A stretch of DNA of 23,352 nt, from the IMG/VR virus record IMGVR_UViG_3300014962_000438, positions 1 through 23,352 of that record, one strand, 5' to 3'. A program made the position numbers and the translations under genes. This DNA comes from a virus. The notes under the pieces are model-generated. The model searched no databases. It was not told the DNA's origin and worked only from the letters and a program-made list of their open reading frames with translations. Positions 1-6,776 of this stretch are shown piece by piece; the first letter of the stretch is position 1, and every line of letters starts with the position of its first letter.

Positions 1-794
1 GTGGAACACCAGGTTCATCAGGAACTTCTGGTACAATAGGACCAACCGGTGATTCCGGTTCATCAGGAACATCAGGAACTGCTGGTACATCTGGTACTCC
101 TGGTTCAAGTGGAACATCTGGCACAAGTGGAACTCCAGGTTCATCAGGAACTTCTGGAATAGGAACTCCTGGTTCAAGTGGAACTTCTGGTACAAGTGGA
201 ACACCAGGTTCATCAGGAACTTCTGGAACAGGAACTCCAGGATCTTCTGGAACATCTGGCACAAGTGGAACTGGATTTTCAACAGTATCTAACTTTACTA
301 ATGATAGAGTATTAACATCAGACGGTACGGCAAATGCAGCGGTAGCTGAAAGTAATTTAACATTTAATGGTAGTTTATTGACTGTTCTCGGTTCAATATC
401 ATTAAGTAATCCCGGTGAATTAAGAACACCAGTATTAGTAGGTCCTGATGAAAAAATGACAACGCTAACGGTTTCAGCAAATGCTTCAGGTGGAATCCTT
501 ACATTCGATTTGACAAATGGTCCAGTATTTAGATTAACAATGGATGGTAATGTATCATCATTTACAACAAGTAACGATCCACCGGCAGGAACAGCTGCTG
601 GTTTTACATTGATAATTATTGGAAATGGAACTGCATACAGTGCAGCTTGGAATGCAAAATTCTATTGGCCCGGCGGAGCCCCAGCAATACCATCTACACT
701 TGGTAATGCTAGTGTGTTTACTTTTGTTACTTTTGATCAAGGTGGTTCATATTTAGGATTGGTGGTTGCAGATAATGTTGCAGGTGGTTTATGA
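1..794 (+). CDS. Collagen-like tail fibre / virion protein (5' partial)
   Basis: The reading frame is open from the left edge (first full codon at base 3), so the N-terminus is missing. The visible protein starts with about 90 residues of Gly-X-Y-type triplets rich in Ser, Thr and Pro (units such as GTSGTPGSSGTSG). A linker follows (DRVLTSDGTANAAVAESNL) of a kind common in phage fibre and structural proteins. A beta-rich C-terminal domain of about 130 residues ends with a motif resembling the conserved tail-protein pattern (WPGGAPAIPS, then FVTFDQGGSYLG). Phage collagen-like stretches are known to form trimeric fibre shafts, so I infer a trimeric fibre with a C-terminal head. A TTG at 378 is in frame but lies inside the conserved linker and is not a credible start. 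The next gene, an RCC1-repeat protein, follows 22 bases downstream, supporting a fibre/adhesion locus. Confidence 0.8.
   Translation, partial: GTPGSSGTSGTIGPTGDSGSSGTSGTAGTSGTPGSSGTSGTSGTPGSSGTSGIGTPGSSGTSGTSGTPGSSGTSGTGTPGSSGTSGTSGTGFSTVSNFTNDRVLTSDGTANAAVAESNLTFNGSLLTVLGSISLSNPGELRTPVLVGPDEKMTTLTVSANASGGILTFDLTNGPVFRLTMDGNVSSFTTSNDPPAGTAAGFTLIIIGNGTAYSAAWNAKFYWPGGAPAIPSTLGNASVFTFVTFDQGGSYLGLVVADNVAGGL
3..275 (+). repeat. Tandem collagen-like Gly-X-Y coding repeats
   Basis: Nearly continuous GGN-NNN-NNN triplets encode Gly-Thr-Ser, Gly-Thr-Pro and Gly-Ser-Ser units. The 20-base string GGTTCATCAGGAACTTCTGG recurs exactly at about 12, 138 and 207. The copies are alike in DNA as well as protein, which suggests recent slippage or unequal recombination. 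The block starts at or before the window edge, so its full length is unknown. Confidence 0.85.
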
Positions 795-816
795 TAAATT
801 ATAGAGGTTTTACGAT

Positions 817-3033
817 ATGATAAGTAATAATTTAATATTAGCAGCCGCCTCACAATCTGGATATGGTCAGTATCAAGATCCTCCAAACTACATTTGGGGA
901 GTGGGTGATACATTTAATGGACAATTAGATTCAAATATAACCGCATTAGAACCAGTACAAATAGGATCATTAACAAATTGGTCTGTATTAGGATCGGCAG
1001 ATTCAAATTCGTATAGTATAAAAACAGATGGAACTTTATGGTCATGGGGCGGAAATGGTTGGGGTGGATTGGGATTAAATATATCAACAATTGGTAATGA
1101 TAGATCGTCTCCAGTTCAAGTAGGATCATTAACCAATTGGCAAAGTTTGACATCATATAGAAGCCAAGGAAATCACACATTTGCAATAAAAACAGATGGA
1201 ACACTATGGGCTTGGGGTGAAGGGGCTGCAGGAATGTTAGGAGATGGTACAACTGTTACTAAATCTTCCCCAATTCAAATCGGTGCATTAACTGATTGGA
1301 TGCAGGTTTCTAGTGGTCAATCATTTACTATGGCCGTAAAAACAGATGGAACACTATGGGCTTGGGGACTTAATAATGTTAGTCAGTTGGGCTTAGGCGA
1401 TACAACTAATCGAAGTAGTCCGGTTCAAATAGGGGCATTAACAGATTGGTTAAAAGTTGCCTGTGGTGGTAGTCATACTGTTGCAATAAAACAGGATAAT
1501 ACAATTTGGTCTTGGGGATTTAATTCTAGTGGCCAATTGGGTTTGAATGATAAAACAAACAGAAACAGTCCTGTTCAAATTGGTACACTAACAGATTGGC
1601 TAACAGTTGTTTGTGGATTTCATTTTACAATTGCATTAAAAACAGATGGTACTCTATGGTCATGGGGAAATAATGGGTTAGGTGCTTTGGGTAACAATTC
1701 ATTTGCTTCATTTAGTTCACCAATTCAGATAGGTTCTTTAACCACTTGGGCAAATGTATTTTGTGGAAACTCAACAGTTCATGCAATAAAAACAGATGGT
1801 ACACTATGGGGTTGGGGTGGTAATACACAAGGAACAATAGGAGATGGGACTACAATAAGCAAATCTTCTCCGGTTCAAATTGGAACTTATACAGATTGGG
1901 AATCTATATCAAGTGGAAATCAACATACAATAGGGAAAAGAACAGATGGAACTTTGTGGTCATGGGGTGGAAATTCGGATGTAGCTGCTTTAGGAACAGC
2001 ACAAATTTCGGCTTTAGGTAGAACAGTTATGTATTCATCGCCTATACAAATTACGCACATATCTAATATTTCTAAAATTTCATTAGATGCAAAAACAGTT
2101 CATGCTATAAAAAAAGATGGAACACTTTGGACATGGGGATATGGTGAAAATGGTGAATTGGGAAATTCGTCACTCATAGGAAAGGCATCTCCAGTACAAA
2201 TAGGAACTTCAACGGATTGGTCAAAAATTTCATCTGGAGAAAAGCATACAGCTGCGGTAAAAACAAATGGGACGCTTTGGATGTGGGGAAGGAATGATTC
2301 CGGAGAATTAGGAAATCAAAACCCATTTGTAAGTGAATCTTCACCTATACAAATAGGTACTGATACGAATTGGTATATGGTGTCCGCTGGAGCGTCATAC
2401 ACATTTGCAATAAAAACAGATGGTACTCTATGGGCGTGGGGTGCGAACAATAGAGGTCAATTAGGAACTGGTAATACATCATATTATTCAAGTCCAGTTC
2501 AAGTTGGTGCTCTTACAAATTGGTCAAATGTTTTTGCTGGATACGATCATACTATGGCAATAAAAACAGATGGTACTCTATGGGCATGGGGTTACAACGT
2601 TAGAGGCCAATTGGGAATAGGATCATTTGTCAACAGATCATCTCCTGTACAGGTCGGTTTATTAACAAATTGGAGTGATATTGCTGTTGGTGGAACTGAT
2701 GGATATACTATTGCAATTAAAACTGACGGAACATTATGGTCATGGGGAAATCATGCCAACGGTATAAATGGATTATCAGTTTCATATAATAATAATTCTC
2801 CAGTTCAAGTTGGATTATTAACAAATTGGAAAAACATTTATACTAGCAAAAACGGCAGAAGTGCAATAGCATTAAAAACAGATGGTACTCTATGGGCGTG
2901 GGGTTTGAACAGTAGAGGTCAATTGGGATTGGGTGATAGAACAAATAGAAGTAGTCCTGTTCAAATAGGTACACTAACATCTTGGGTATCTGGATCATGT
3001 GGTCAATTTTCTTCTCTATTTTTAACTTCATAA
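817..3033 (+). CDS. RCC1-repeat beta-propeller protein, probable adhesin or fibre-associated protein
   Basis: The protein has 738 residues and is made almost wholly of RCC1 (ATS1)-type repeats of about 50 residues. Each contains a core like IKTDGTLWAWG followed by GQLG and SSPVQIG-type stretches. I count 13 clear cores plus a degenerate first one (YIWGVG near residue 27), 14 in all. RCC1 domains normally fold as seven-bladed propellers, so 14 units fit two propellers in tandem. There is no signal peptide or membrane helix. ATG at 817 follows an AGAGG site 9 bases upstream. The gene sits just behind a collagen-like fibre gene and upstream of a tail-fibre chaperone, so a role in host-surface binding is inferred, not shown. 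RCC1-like repeats also occur in bacterial surface proteins, so an acquired adhesin is the main alternative. Confidence 0.85.
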   Translation: MISNNLILAAASQSGYGQYQDPPNYIWGVGDTFNGQLDSNITALEPVQIGSLTNWSVLGSADSNSYSIKTDGTLWSWGGNGWGGLGLNISTIGNDRSSPVQVGSLTNWQSLTSYRSQGNHTFAIKTDGTLWAWGEGAAGMLGDGTTVTKSSPIQIGALTDWMQVSSGQSFTMAVKTDGTLWAWGLNNVSQLGLGDTTNRSSPVQIGALTDWLKVACGGSHTVAIKQDNTIWSWGFNSSGQLGLNDKTNRNSPVQIGTLTDWLTVVCGFHFTIALKTDGTLWSWGNNGLGALGNNSFASFSSPIQIGSLTTWANVFCGNSTVHAIKTDGTLWGWGGNTQGTIGDGTTISKSSPVQIGTYTDWESISSGNQHTIGKRTDGTLWSWGGNSDVAALGTAQISALGRTVMYSSPIQITHISNISKISLDAKTVHAIKKDGTLWTWGYGENGELGNSSLIGKASPVQIGTSTDWSKISSGEKHTAAVKTNGTLWMWGRNDSGELGNQNPFVSESSPIQIGTDTNWYMVSAGASYTFAIKTDGTLWAWGANNRGQLGTGNTSYYSSPVQVGALTNWSNVFAGYDHTMAIKTDGTLWAWGYNVRGQLGIGSFVNRSSPVQVGLLTNWSDIAVGGTDGYTIAIKTDGTLWSWGNHANGINGLSVSYNNNSPVQVGLLTNWKNIYTSKNGRSAIALKTDGTLWAWGLNSRGQLGLGDRTNRSSPVQIGTLTSWVSGSCGQFSSLFLTS
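1021..2940 (+). repeat. About 150-base coding repeats of the RCC1 propeller
   Basis: The K-T-D-G-T-L-W core begins at 1021, 1189, 1339, 1489, 1639, 1789, 1939, 2110, 2260, 2413, 2563, 2719 and 2875. Seven of the twelve intervals are exactly 150 bases and the others are 153-171. The 20-base string AAACAGATGGTACTCTATGG is present in the units at about 1639, 2413, 2563 and 2875. Conservation at the DNA level goes beyond what the fold alone requires. Confidence 0.85.
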
Positions 3034-3095
3034 TTTTGATCATAAATAAAAATTTTGTATATTGTAGATTATTTTAATTCATAAAAGGTTTTGTA

Positions 3096-4091
3096 ATGGA
3101 AAATAAAAATATACACCCATTAGATATTGCTTTACAATTTAGTGTAAATGGTATGCCGGATATGGGAGAAGATATATTGAGGAATCAACCACAGGATGAT
3201 TTACGTGTACTTTTTAATTTAGGATGGCACGAAATGCGCCATGGTAATCTTAAAAAAGGTTTTGAACATTTAAATTATGGAAGATACATAAATGTTTTTG
3301 GTCTTCCCGCTGTTAGTGGTAAAATATGGAAAGATGAATCACTTGAAGGAAAAACTCTATTATTCAGATGTGAAGGTGGATTGGGTGATCAAATTCTTAA
3401 TTTTCGTTTTGCAAAAACATTTCAAGAAATGGGAGCAAGAGTTTTAGTGTCATGTGCATCCGAATTAAAAGAATTATTTTCCCGTCACGGATTCATATGT
3501 GTTGATAATGAAGTTGTGACTGGAACATATTATGATTATTGGATTCCTGCAATGTCATCTGCTTATATTTTAGGAATGGAATTTAAAGACCTCGATGGTT
3601 TACCATATATTAGTGCAAATAATCCAAAAAAATTATTTTCAAAAGAAAATACATTGAAAGTTGGAATACGTTGGAGTGGTAATCCAAAATTTGAAGACGA
3701 ACAACATCGTAGATTTCCTCCAGAACTTATGATAGATTTACACGATATTCCAAATACAACTTTTTATTCACTTCAACGTGATGAAAATTGTATTGATGGA
3801 TTGCCATTTGCAGATATGCGTGAACAAATGAAAACATTTGAAGACACTACCGATATAATTTCTGGATTGGATTTGGTAATTACCTCATGTACTTCTATTG
3901 CACATCTTGCAGGTGCTATGGGTAAACCAACTTGGATAGTTACACCAATAATGCCATATTATACTTGGGCAGTTCCTGGTGAAAAATCTGCATGGTATAA
4001 TTCTGTAAAACTTTTTAGACAATCAGAATATAGTAAGTGGGATGATGTATTCCAAAATATTAGAAAAGAATTAACAAAATTAACTAAATAA
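3096..4091 (+). CDS. TPR-containing glycosyltransferase-like protein (GT9/heptosyltransferase-like fold)
   Basis: The protein has 331 residues. The N-terminal 70 look helical and TPR-like (FNLGWHEMRHGNLKKGFEHL). Next comes a Rossmann-like strand and glycine loop (FRCEGGLGDQ, Gly94-Asp98). The C-terminal half carries the features of GT-B enzymes of the ADP-heptose transferase type: KVGIRWSGNP, then DLVITSCTSIAHLAGAMGKP with His270 in the donor-binding region. ATG at 3096 has an AAAAGG site 7 bases upstream. It lies between an RCC1 adhesin-like gene and a tail-fibre chaperone gene. It could glycosylate a virion protein or host surface glycan, but the sugar and acceptor cannot be read from sequence. 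A catalytically inactive GT-B-fold structural protein is also possible. Confidence 0.7.
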   Translation: MENKNIHPLDIALQFSVNGMPDMGEDILRNQPQDDLRVLFNLGWHEMRHGNLKKGFEHLNYGRYINVFGLPAVSGKIWKDESLEGKTLLFRCEGGLGDQILNFRFAKTFQEMGARVLVSCASELKELFSRHGFICVDNEVVTGTYYDYWIPAMSSAYILGMEFKDLDGLPYISANNPKKLFSKENTLKVGIRWSGNPKFEDEQHRRFPPELMIDLHDIPNTTFYSLQRDENCIDGLPFADMREQMKTFEDTTDIISGLDLVITSCTSIAHLAGAMGKPTWIVTPIMPYYTWAVPGEKSAWYNSVKLFRQSEYSKWDDVFQNIRKELTKLTK

Positions 4092-4112
4092 CATTTCAAA
4101 AAAATAATGATT

Positions 4113-4120
4113 ATATTTAT
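4113..4120 (+). promoter_or_regulatory. ATATTTAT box before the tail chaperone gene
   Basis: The octamer lies in the 65-base gap after the glycosyltransferase-like gene and 36 bases before ATG 4157. TATTAT follows at 4129-4134. The distance to the start codon matches the copies before 11397 and 13340. Confidence 0.35.
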
Positions 4121-4156
4121 ATGTAGTGTATTATTTTCAATAAATCGGAATTATTT

Positions 4157-4609
4157 ATGAATTACATATTAGTTCAAAATGGACAAATAGTTGGAAGACC
4201 AAGACCTTTACCTGTTAGTTGGGAGAACATTTCAAATTTTCATGTACTTGATAATCAAACGGTAAAACAATATGGATGGTACCCGTATAGATTTGTTGAA
4301 GCACAAAAAAATGAAAATCAATATTACGATGGTAGTGATTTTGTTATTGAAGAAAATGAAGTTGTTGAATATCAAAAAGTTCGTAATAAAACCGAACAAG
4401 AAATATCAGAAGAAACCGAAAATATGTGGCGCTCTATTAGAGATAGACGAAATGAATTATTAAAAGAATGTGATTGGACACAATTACCGGATTCTCCATT
4501 GACAAATCAAAAACAAACAGAGTGGCAAATATATCGTCAATCGTTAAGAGATATAACTCAACAAACTAACCCATTCGCTATAAATTGGCCAACGCCACCG
4601 GAGAATTAA
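4157..4609 (+). CDS. Phage tail assembly chaperone (fibre assembly type)
   Basis: The protein has 150 residues. Its C-terminus carries the signature of phage tail assembly chaperones (Phage_tail_APC type): IRDRRNELLKECDWTQLPDS, then a WxxYRQSLRDIT stretch and a closing NPxxINWPTPP-like motif. The N-terminal half (ILVQNGQIVGRPRPLPVSW) is typical of the variable domain. Proteins of this group help fold or attach tail fibres and are usually encoded next to fibre genes, as here. ATG at 4157 has only a weak upstream site (CGGAA). The gene ends 1 base before the next gene's GTG start, so the two are probably co-translated. Confidence 0.8.
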   Translation: MNYILVQNGQIVGRPRPLPVSWENISNFHVLDNQTVKQYGWYPYRFVEAQKNENQYYDGSDFVIEENEVVEYQKVRNKTEQEISEETENMWRSIRDRRNELLKECDWTQLPDSPLTNQKQTEWQIYRQSLRDITQQTNPFAINWPTPPEN

Positions 4610-4610
4610 G

Positions 4611-5333
4611 GTGAATAAATCTGTTTTAAAATTGATTAAAGAATTAAATCTGTCTATATTCACAGAACAAGATTTGGTGGATAAAGAAATTATTGTTATT
4701 TTTCCTGGTAATTTTCAACCAATGGGACAACATCAAAGAGAAGAATATCAAAGACTTTGCCGTAAATTTGGTGTAGATAATGTTTTTGTTGTAACGGATG
4801 ATATGGTAAATAAACAAAAACATCCGTTTACATTTGATGAAAAGGTACAAATAATGAAAAGACACGGTATTAAAAATATAGAACGTGTATCAAATCCATT
4901 TATGCCAAATGAAATACTAAAAAATTTTGATGAAAATAATACAGTTGTTATATTTGCGGTTAGTCAAAAAAATCTTAAAGAATTAAAATCATATAAAAGA
5001 TTAACAAAATATAATGGTTCTGCAAAACTAACGATAAAGGATATACAAAATCCTTATGTATATTATATGATTACGAATGAAGTAAAATATGATATACCCA
5101 GTTTTGGTTTAATGAGTTTTGATACAATACAAAAGGCATTAGGTGATAGGGAAGCAAAATTATCAGAATTAAAATCACGTTTTATATCGATATTCGGTTG
5201 GTTTGATTCAAAAATATTTAATATGGTAATTAGTAAAATGAATATGGACAGAGGAAAGATAGTAGAGAAATCTAATCCATTGGGATTAGTGACAAGAACA
5301 TTTTGGAAAAAAGTTTACAATGAAATAAAATAA
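4611..5333 (+). CDS. Cytidylyltransferase-superfamily nucleotidyltransferase-like protein
   Basis: The 240-residue protein starts with GTG at 4611, supported by GGAG 7 bases upstream. An early strand and loop, IIVIFPGNFQPMGQHQ (Gly33 to Gln42), occupies the place of the GxFxPxHxGH nucleotide-binding motif. The spacing and first histidine are altered: only His41 is clear. The following VFVVTDD strand and the PFTFDEKVQIMKRHG helix match the general layout of the family (NMN adenylyltransferase, phosphopantetheine adenylyltransferase and similar enzymes). The last 80 residues are not recognised. T4-like phages often carry members with possible NAD or cofactor roles. The substrate is unknown, and the altered motif leaves open reduced or different activity. 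Confidence 0.65.
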   Translation: MNKSVLKLIKELNLSIFTEQDLVDKEIIVIFPGNFQPMGQHQREEYQRLCRKFGVDNVFVVTDDMVNKQKHPFTFDEKVQIMKRHGIKNIERVSNPFMPNEILKNFDENNTVVIFAVSQKNLKELKSYKRLTKYNGSAKLTIKDIQNPYVYYMITNEVKYDIPSFGLMSFDTIQKALGDREAKLSELKSRFISIFGWFDSKIFNMVISKMNMDRGKIVEKSNPLGLVTRTFWKKVYNEIK

Positions 5334-5343
5334 AGGTTATGTT

Positions 5344-5961
5344 ATGGAAATCAAAATTGACAGTATTAATGATGTGAAAAAACTTATTTCGGGAGAACAT
5401 GAAAGTCAAAACAGAGTTCAAGTTGGATTTACTCCTGATAAAAAAGAAGAAGATCAAACCAGAGCAATCGGTGAAAAATGGTTTGATTCGGATGGAAATG
5501 AATGGGAACAAAAAAATGGATATAAAATAAAATTAGGAAAAGTATGGCAACAAGAATTGCATGAGTATTTAAATTCATTTCCAAATTGTCCAAAAGAATC
5601 TTGTACGTGTGGAATACCAAAAAGACTAGACCAAAAAATGAAAAAAATACACGGTATGTGTTTTGACTGTGTTGTTAAAATGGAACACAAAATTCGTTTA
5701 GAAGGTAAGTGGGATGAATATGAAAAAACAAAATTAAAAGAAAATGCTATGGCTTGGCTAATTGAAGCCGAACGTGATAAAAATTTAATAGTTGATGAAT
5801 TATCAAGATTAGAATTTGCAAATGAATTTGGTGATATTGAAAAATGGGACACTAAAATTAATAAAGAAGAACTGTTATCTAAAATAGAAAATGAATTTGA
5901 AGAATTTAAAAGAAATTTTATAGAAAAATTAGAAAAGGATTTGGAGAAAACTGTTGAATAA
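5344..5961 (+). CDS. Conserved phage hypothetical protein with a Cys-rich, zinc-finger-like centre
   Basis: The 205-residue protein starts at ATG 5344 after an AAAGG site. Residues near 82-105 contain CPKESCTCG and, about 18 residues later, CFDC. This is a CxnCxC...CxxC arrangement that could bind a metal. Upstream is a conserved-looking IGEKWFDSDGNEWEQKNGYK stretch. The C-terminal third is highly charged and probably coiled coil. I recognise the overall type from other T4-like phage genomes but know no function. Its stop overlaps the next gene's TTG start by 8 bases, so it is translationally linked to the holin-like gene. Confidence 0.6.
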   Translation: MEIKIDSINDVKKLISGEHESQNRVQVGFTPDKKEEDQTRAIGEKWFDSDGNEWEQKNGYKIKLGKVWQQELHEYLNSFPNCPKESCTCGIPKRLDQKMKKIHGMCFDCVVKMEHKIRLEGKWDEYEKTKLKENAMAWLIEAERDKNLIVDELSRLEFANEFGDIEKWDTKINKEELLSKIENEFEEFKRNFIEKLEKDLEKTVE

Positions 5962-6217
5962 AATTAATATTTTTCGTGAAATATTTATAGGATCAACAGG
6001 CGAGGTGTCATCAAAAAGAGTAATGATGTTTTTATCTTTTTGTATGATGATTATGATGGCAATATTTTCTACTATTTATAGTATGAAAGTAGAACAGTTT
6101 ATATTTGATGGATTTTTATACATTGTTGTTGGAGGACTATTTTCTGTTGCCTCCGAAAAATTTAGCAATGCTTTTAAAAAAGTAGATGGAGAAAAAAGTG
6201 AAACAAGTAATAATTGA
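5954..6217 (+). CDS. Holin-like small membrane protein
   Basis: The 87-residue protein has two hydrophobic segments: about residues 24-43 (VMMFLSFCMMIMMAIFSTIY) and 51-66 (FDGFLYIVVGGLFSVA). They are separated by a short loop and followed by a polar, charged tail (ASEKFSNAFKKVDGEKSE). The N-terminal pattern GSTGEVSSKR before helix 1 is common in small phage holins. TTG at 5954 is chosen because GGAG lies 7 bases upstream and it keeps that segment; the first ATG would begin inside helix 1. The gene overlaps its neighbours on both sides and lies ahead of a peptidase gene, as expected in a lysis cassette. Function is inferred from topology and position. Confidence 0.65.
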   Translation: MNKINIFREIFIGSTGEVSSKRVMMFLSFCMMIMMAIFSTIYSMKVEQFIFDGFLYIVVGGLFSVASEKFSNAFKKVDGEKSETSNN

Positions 6218-6773
6218 AAGAGCAGTTCCAACTGATAAAAAACTTTACAATAGTGTTAAATCAAGAATAAAGAAAAAATATAAAGTCTGGCCAAGTGCAT
6301 ATGCATCCGCAGCTGTTGTTAAGGCATATAAGGCAGCAGGTGGTGGGTATAGAAATGTAAAAGAAACTTTAAACAATCCATCATATAAACTTGAAGGTTA
6401 TTCCACAAATTCATGTGGTAAGATAACAGAATTATATTTTGTATTAGGTGAAACAGAAAAACATAATTTAGAAGAAGCAGAATATCGTGGAAGAAAAGTA
6501 AGTTTAGGAAAACCATTCAGAACACCGGGTGGTCCCAAAAAGTTTTCAGTTTATGTTAAGAAACCAAATGGTAATGTTGTAAAAGTAAACTTTGGACATA
6601 AAGGTGAGGGTGGAAAGAAAACTATGAGAATAAAAAAGAGTAATGCAGCTCGAAGAAAATCTTTTAGAGCACGTCATAATTGTCAATCTCCTGGACCAAG
6701 ACATAAAGCAAGATATTGGAGTTGCCGTTTTGGGTGGCCAAAGTCTGGTAAAGGTGCAATAGATAAAACTTAA
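6198..6773 (+). CDS. Basic conserved phage protein with RRKSFRARHNC motif
   Basis: The protein has 191 residues from GTG 6198, which has GGAG at 6188-6191, 6 bases upstream. ATG at 6186 would add four residues and is the alternative. Either start overlaps the holin-like gene. The N-terminal part (LYNSVKSRIKKKYKVWPSAY then VVKAYKAAGGGY) resembles the small viral domain often paired with DUF5872. The C-terminal half is a separate conserved phage module: PFRTPGGPKKFSVYVK, then VVKVNFGHK, RRKSFRARHNC and ARYWSC. Its two Cys and nearby His could bind metal. The protein is strongly basic, so nucleic-acid binding is plausible. The function is unknown to me. Confidence 0.6.
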   Translation: MKQVIIERAVPTDKKLYNSVKSRIKKKYKVWPSAYASAAVVKAYKAAGGGYRNVKETLNNPSYKLEGYSTNSCGKITELYFVLGETEKHNLEEAEYRGRKVSLGKPFRTPGGPKKFSVYVKKPNGNVVKVNFGHKGEGGKKTMRIKKSNAARRKSFRARHNCQSPGPRHKARYWSCRFGWPKSGKGAIDKT

Positions 6774-6776
6774 GCC

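Noticed and set aside
1021-2940. Regularly spaced repeats considered as a CRISPR-like array
   Set aside because: The period is about 150 bases, the whole stretch is one open frame, and the repeat unit encodes an RCC1 blade.
4272-4463. A 63-residue + frame inside the tail chaperone gene
   Set aside because: Lys/Ile-rich shadow frame; the overlapping frame has a clear chaperone signature.
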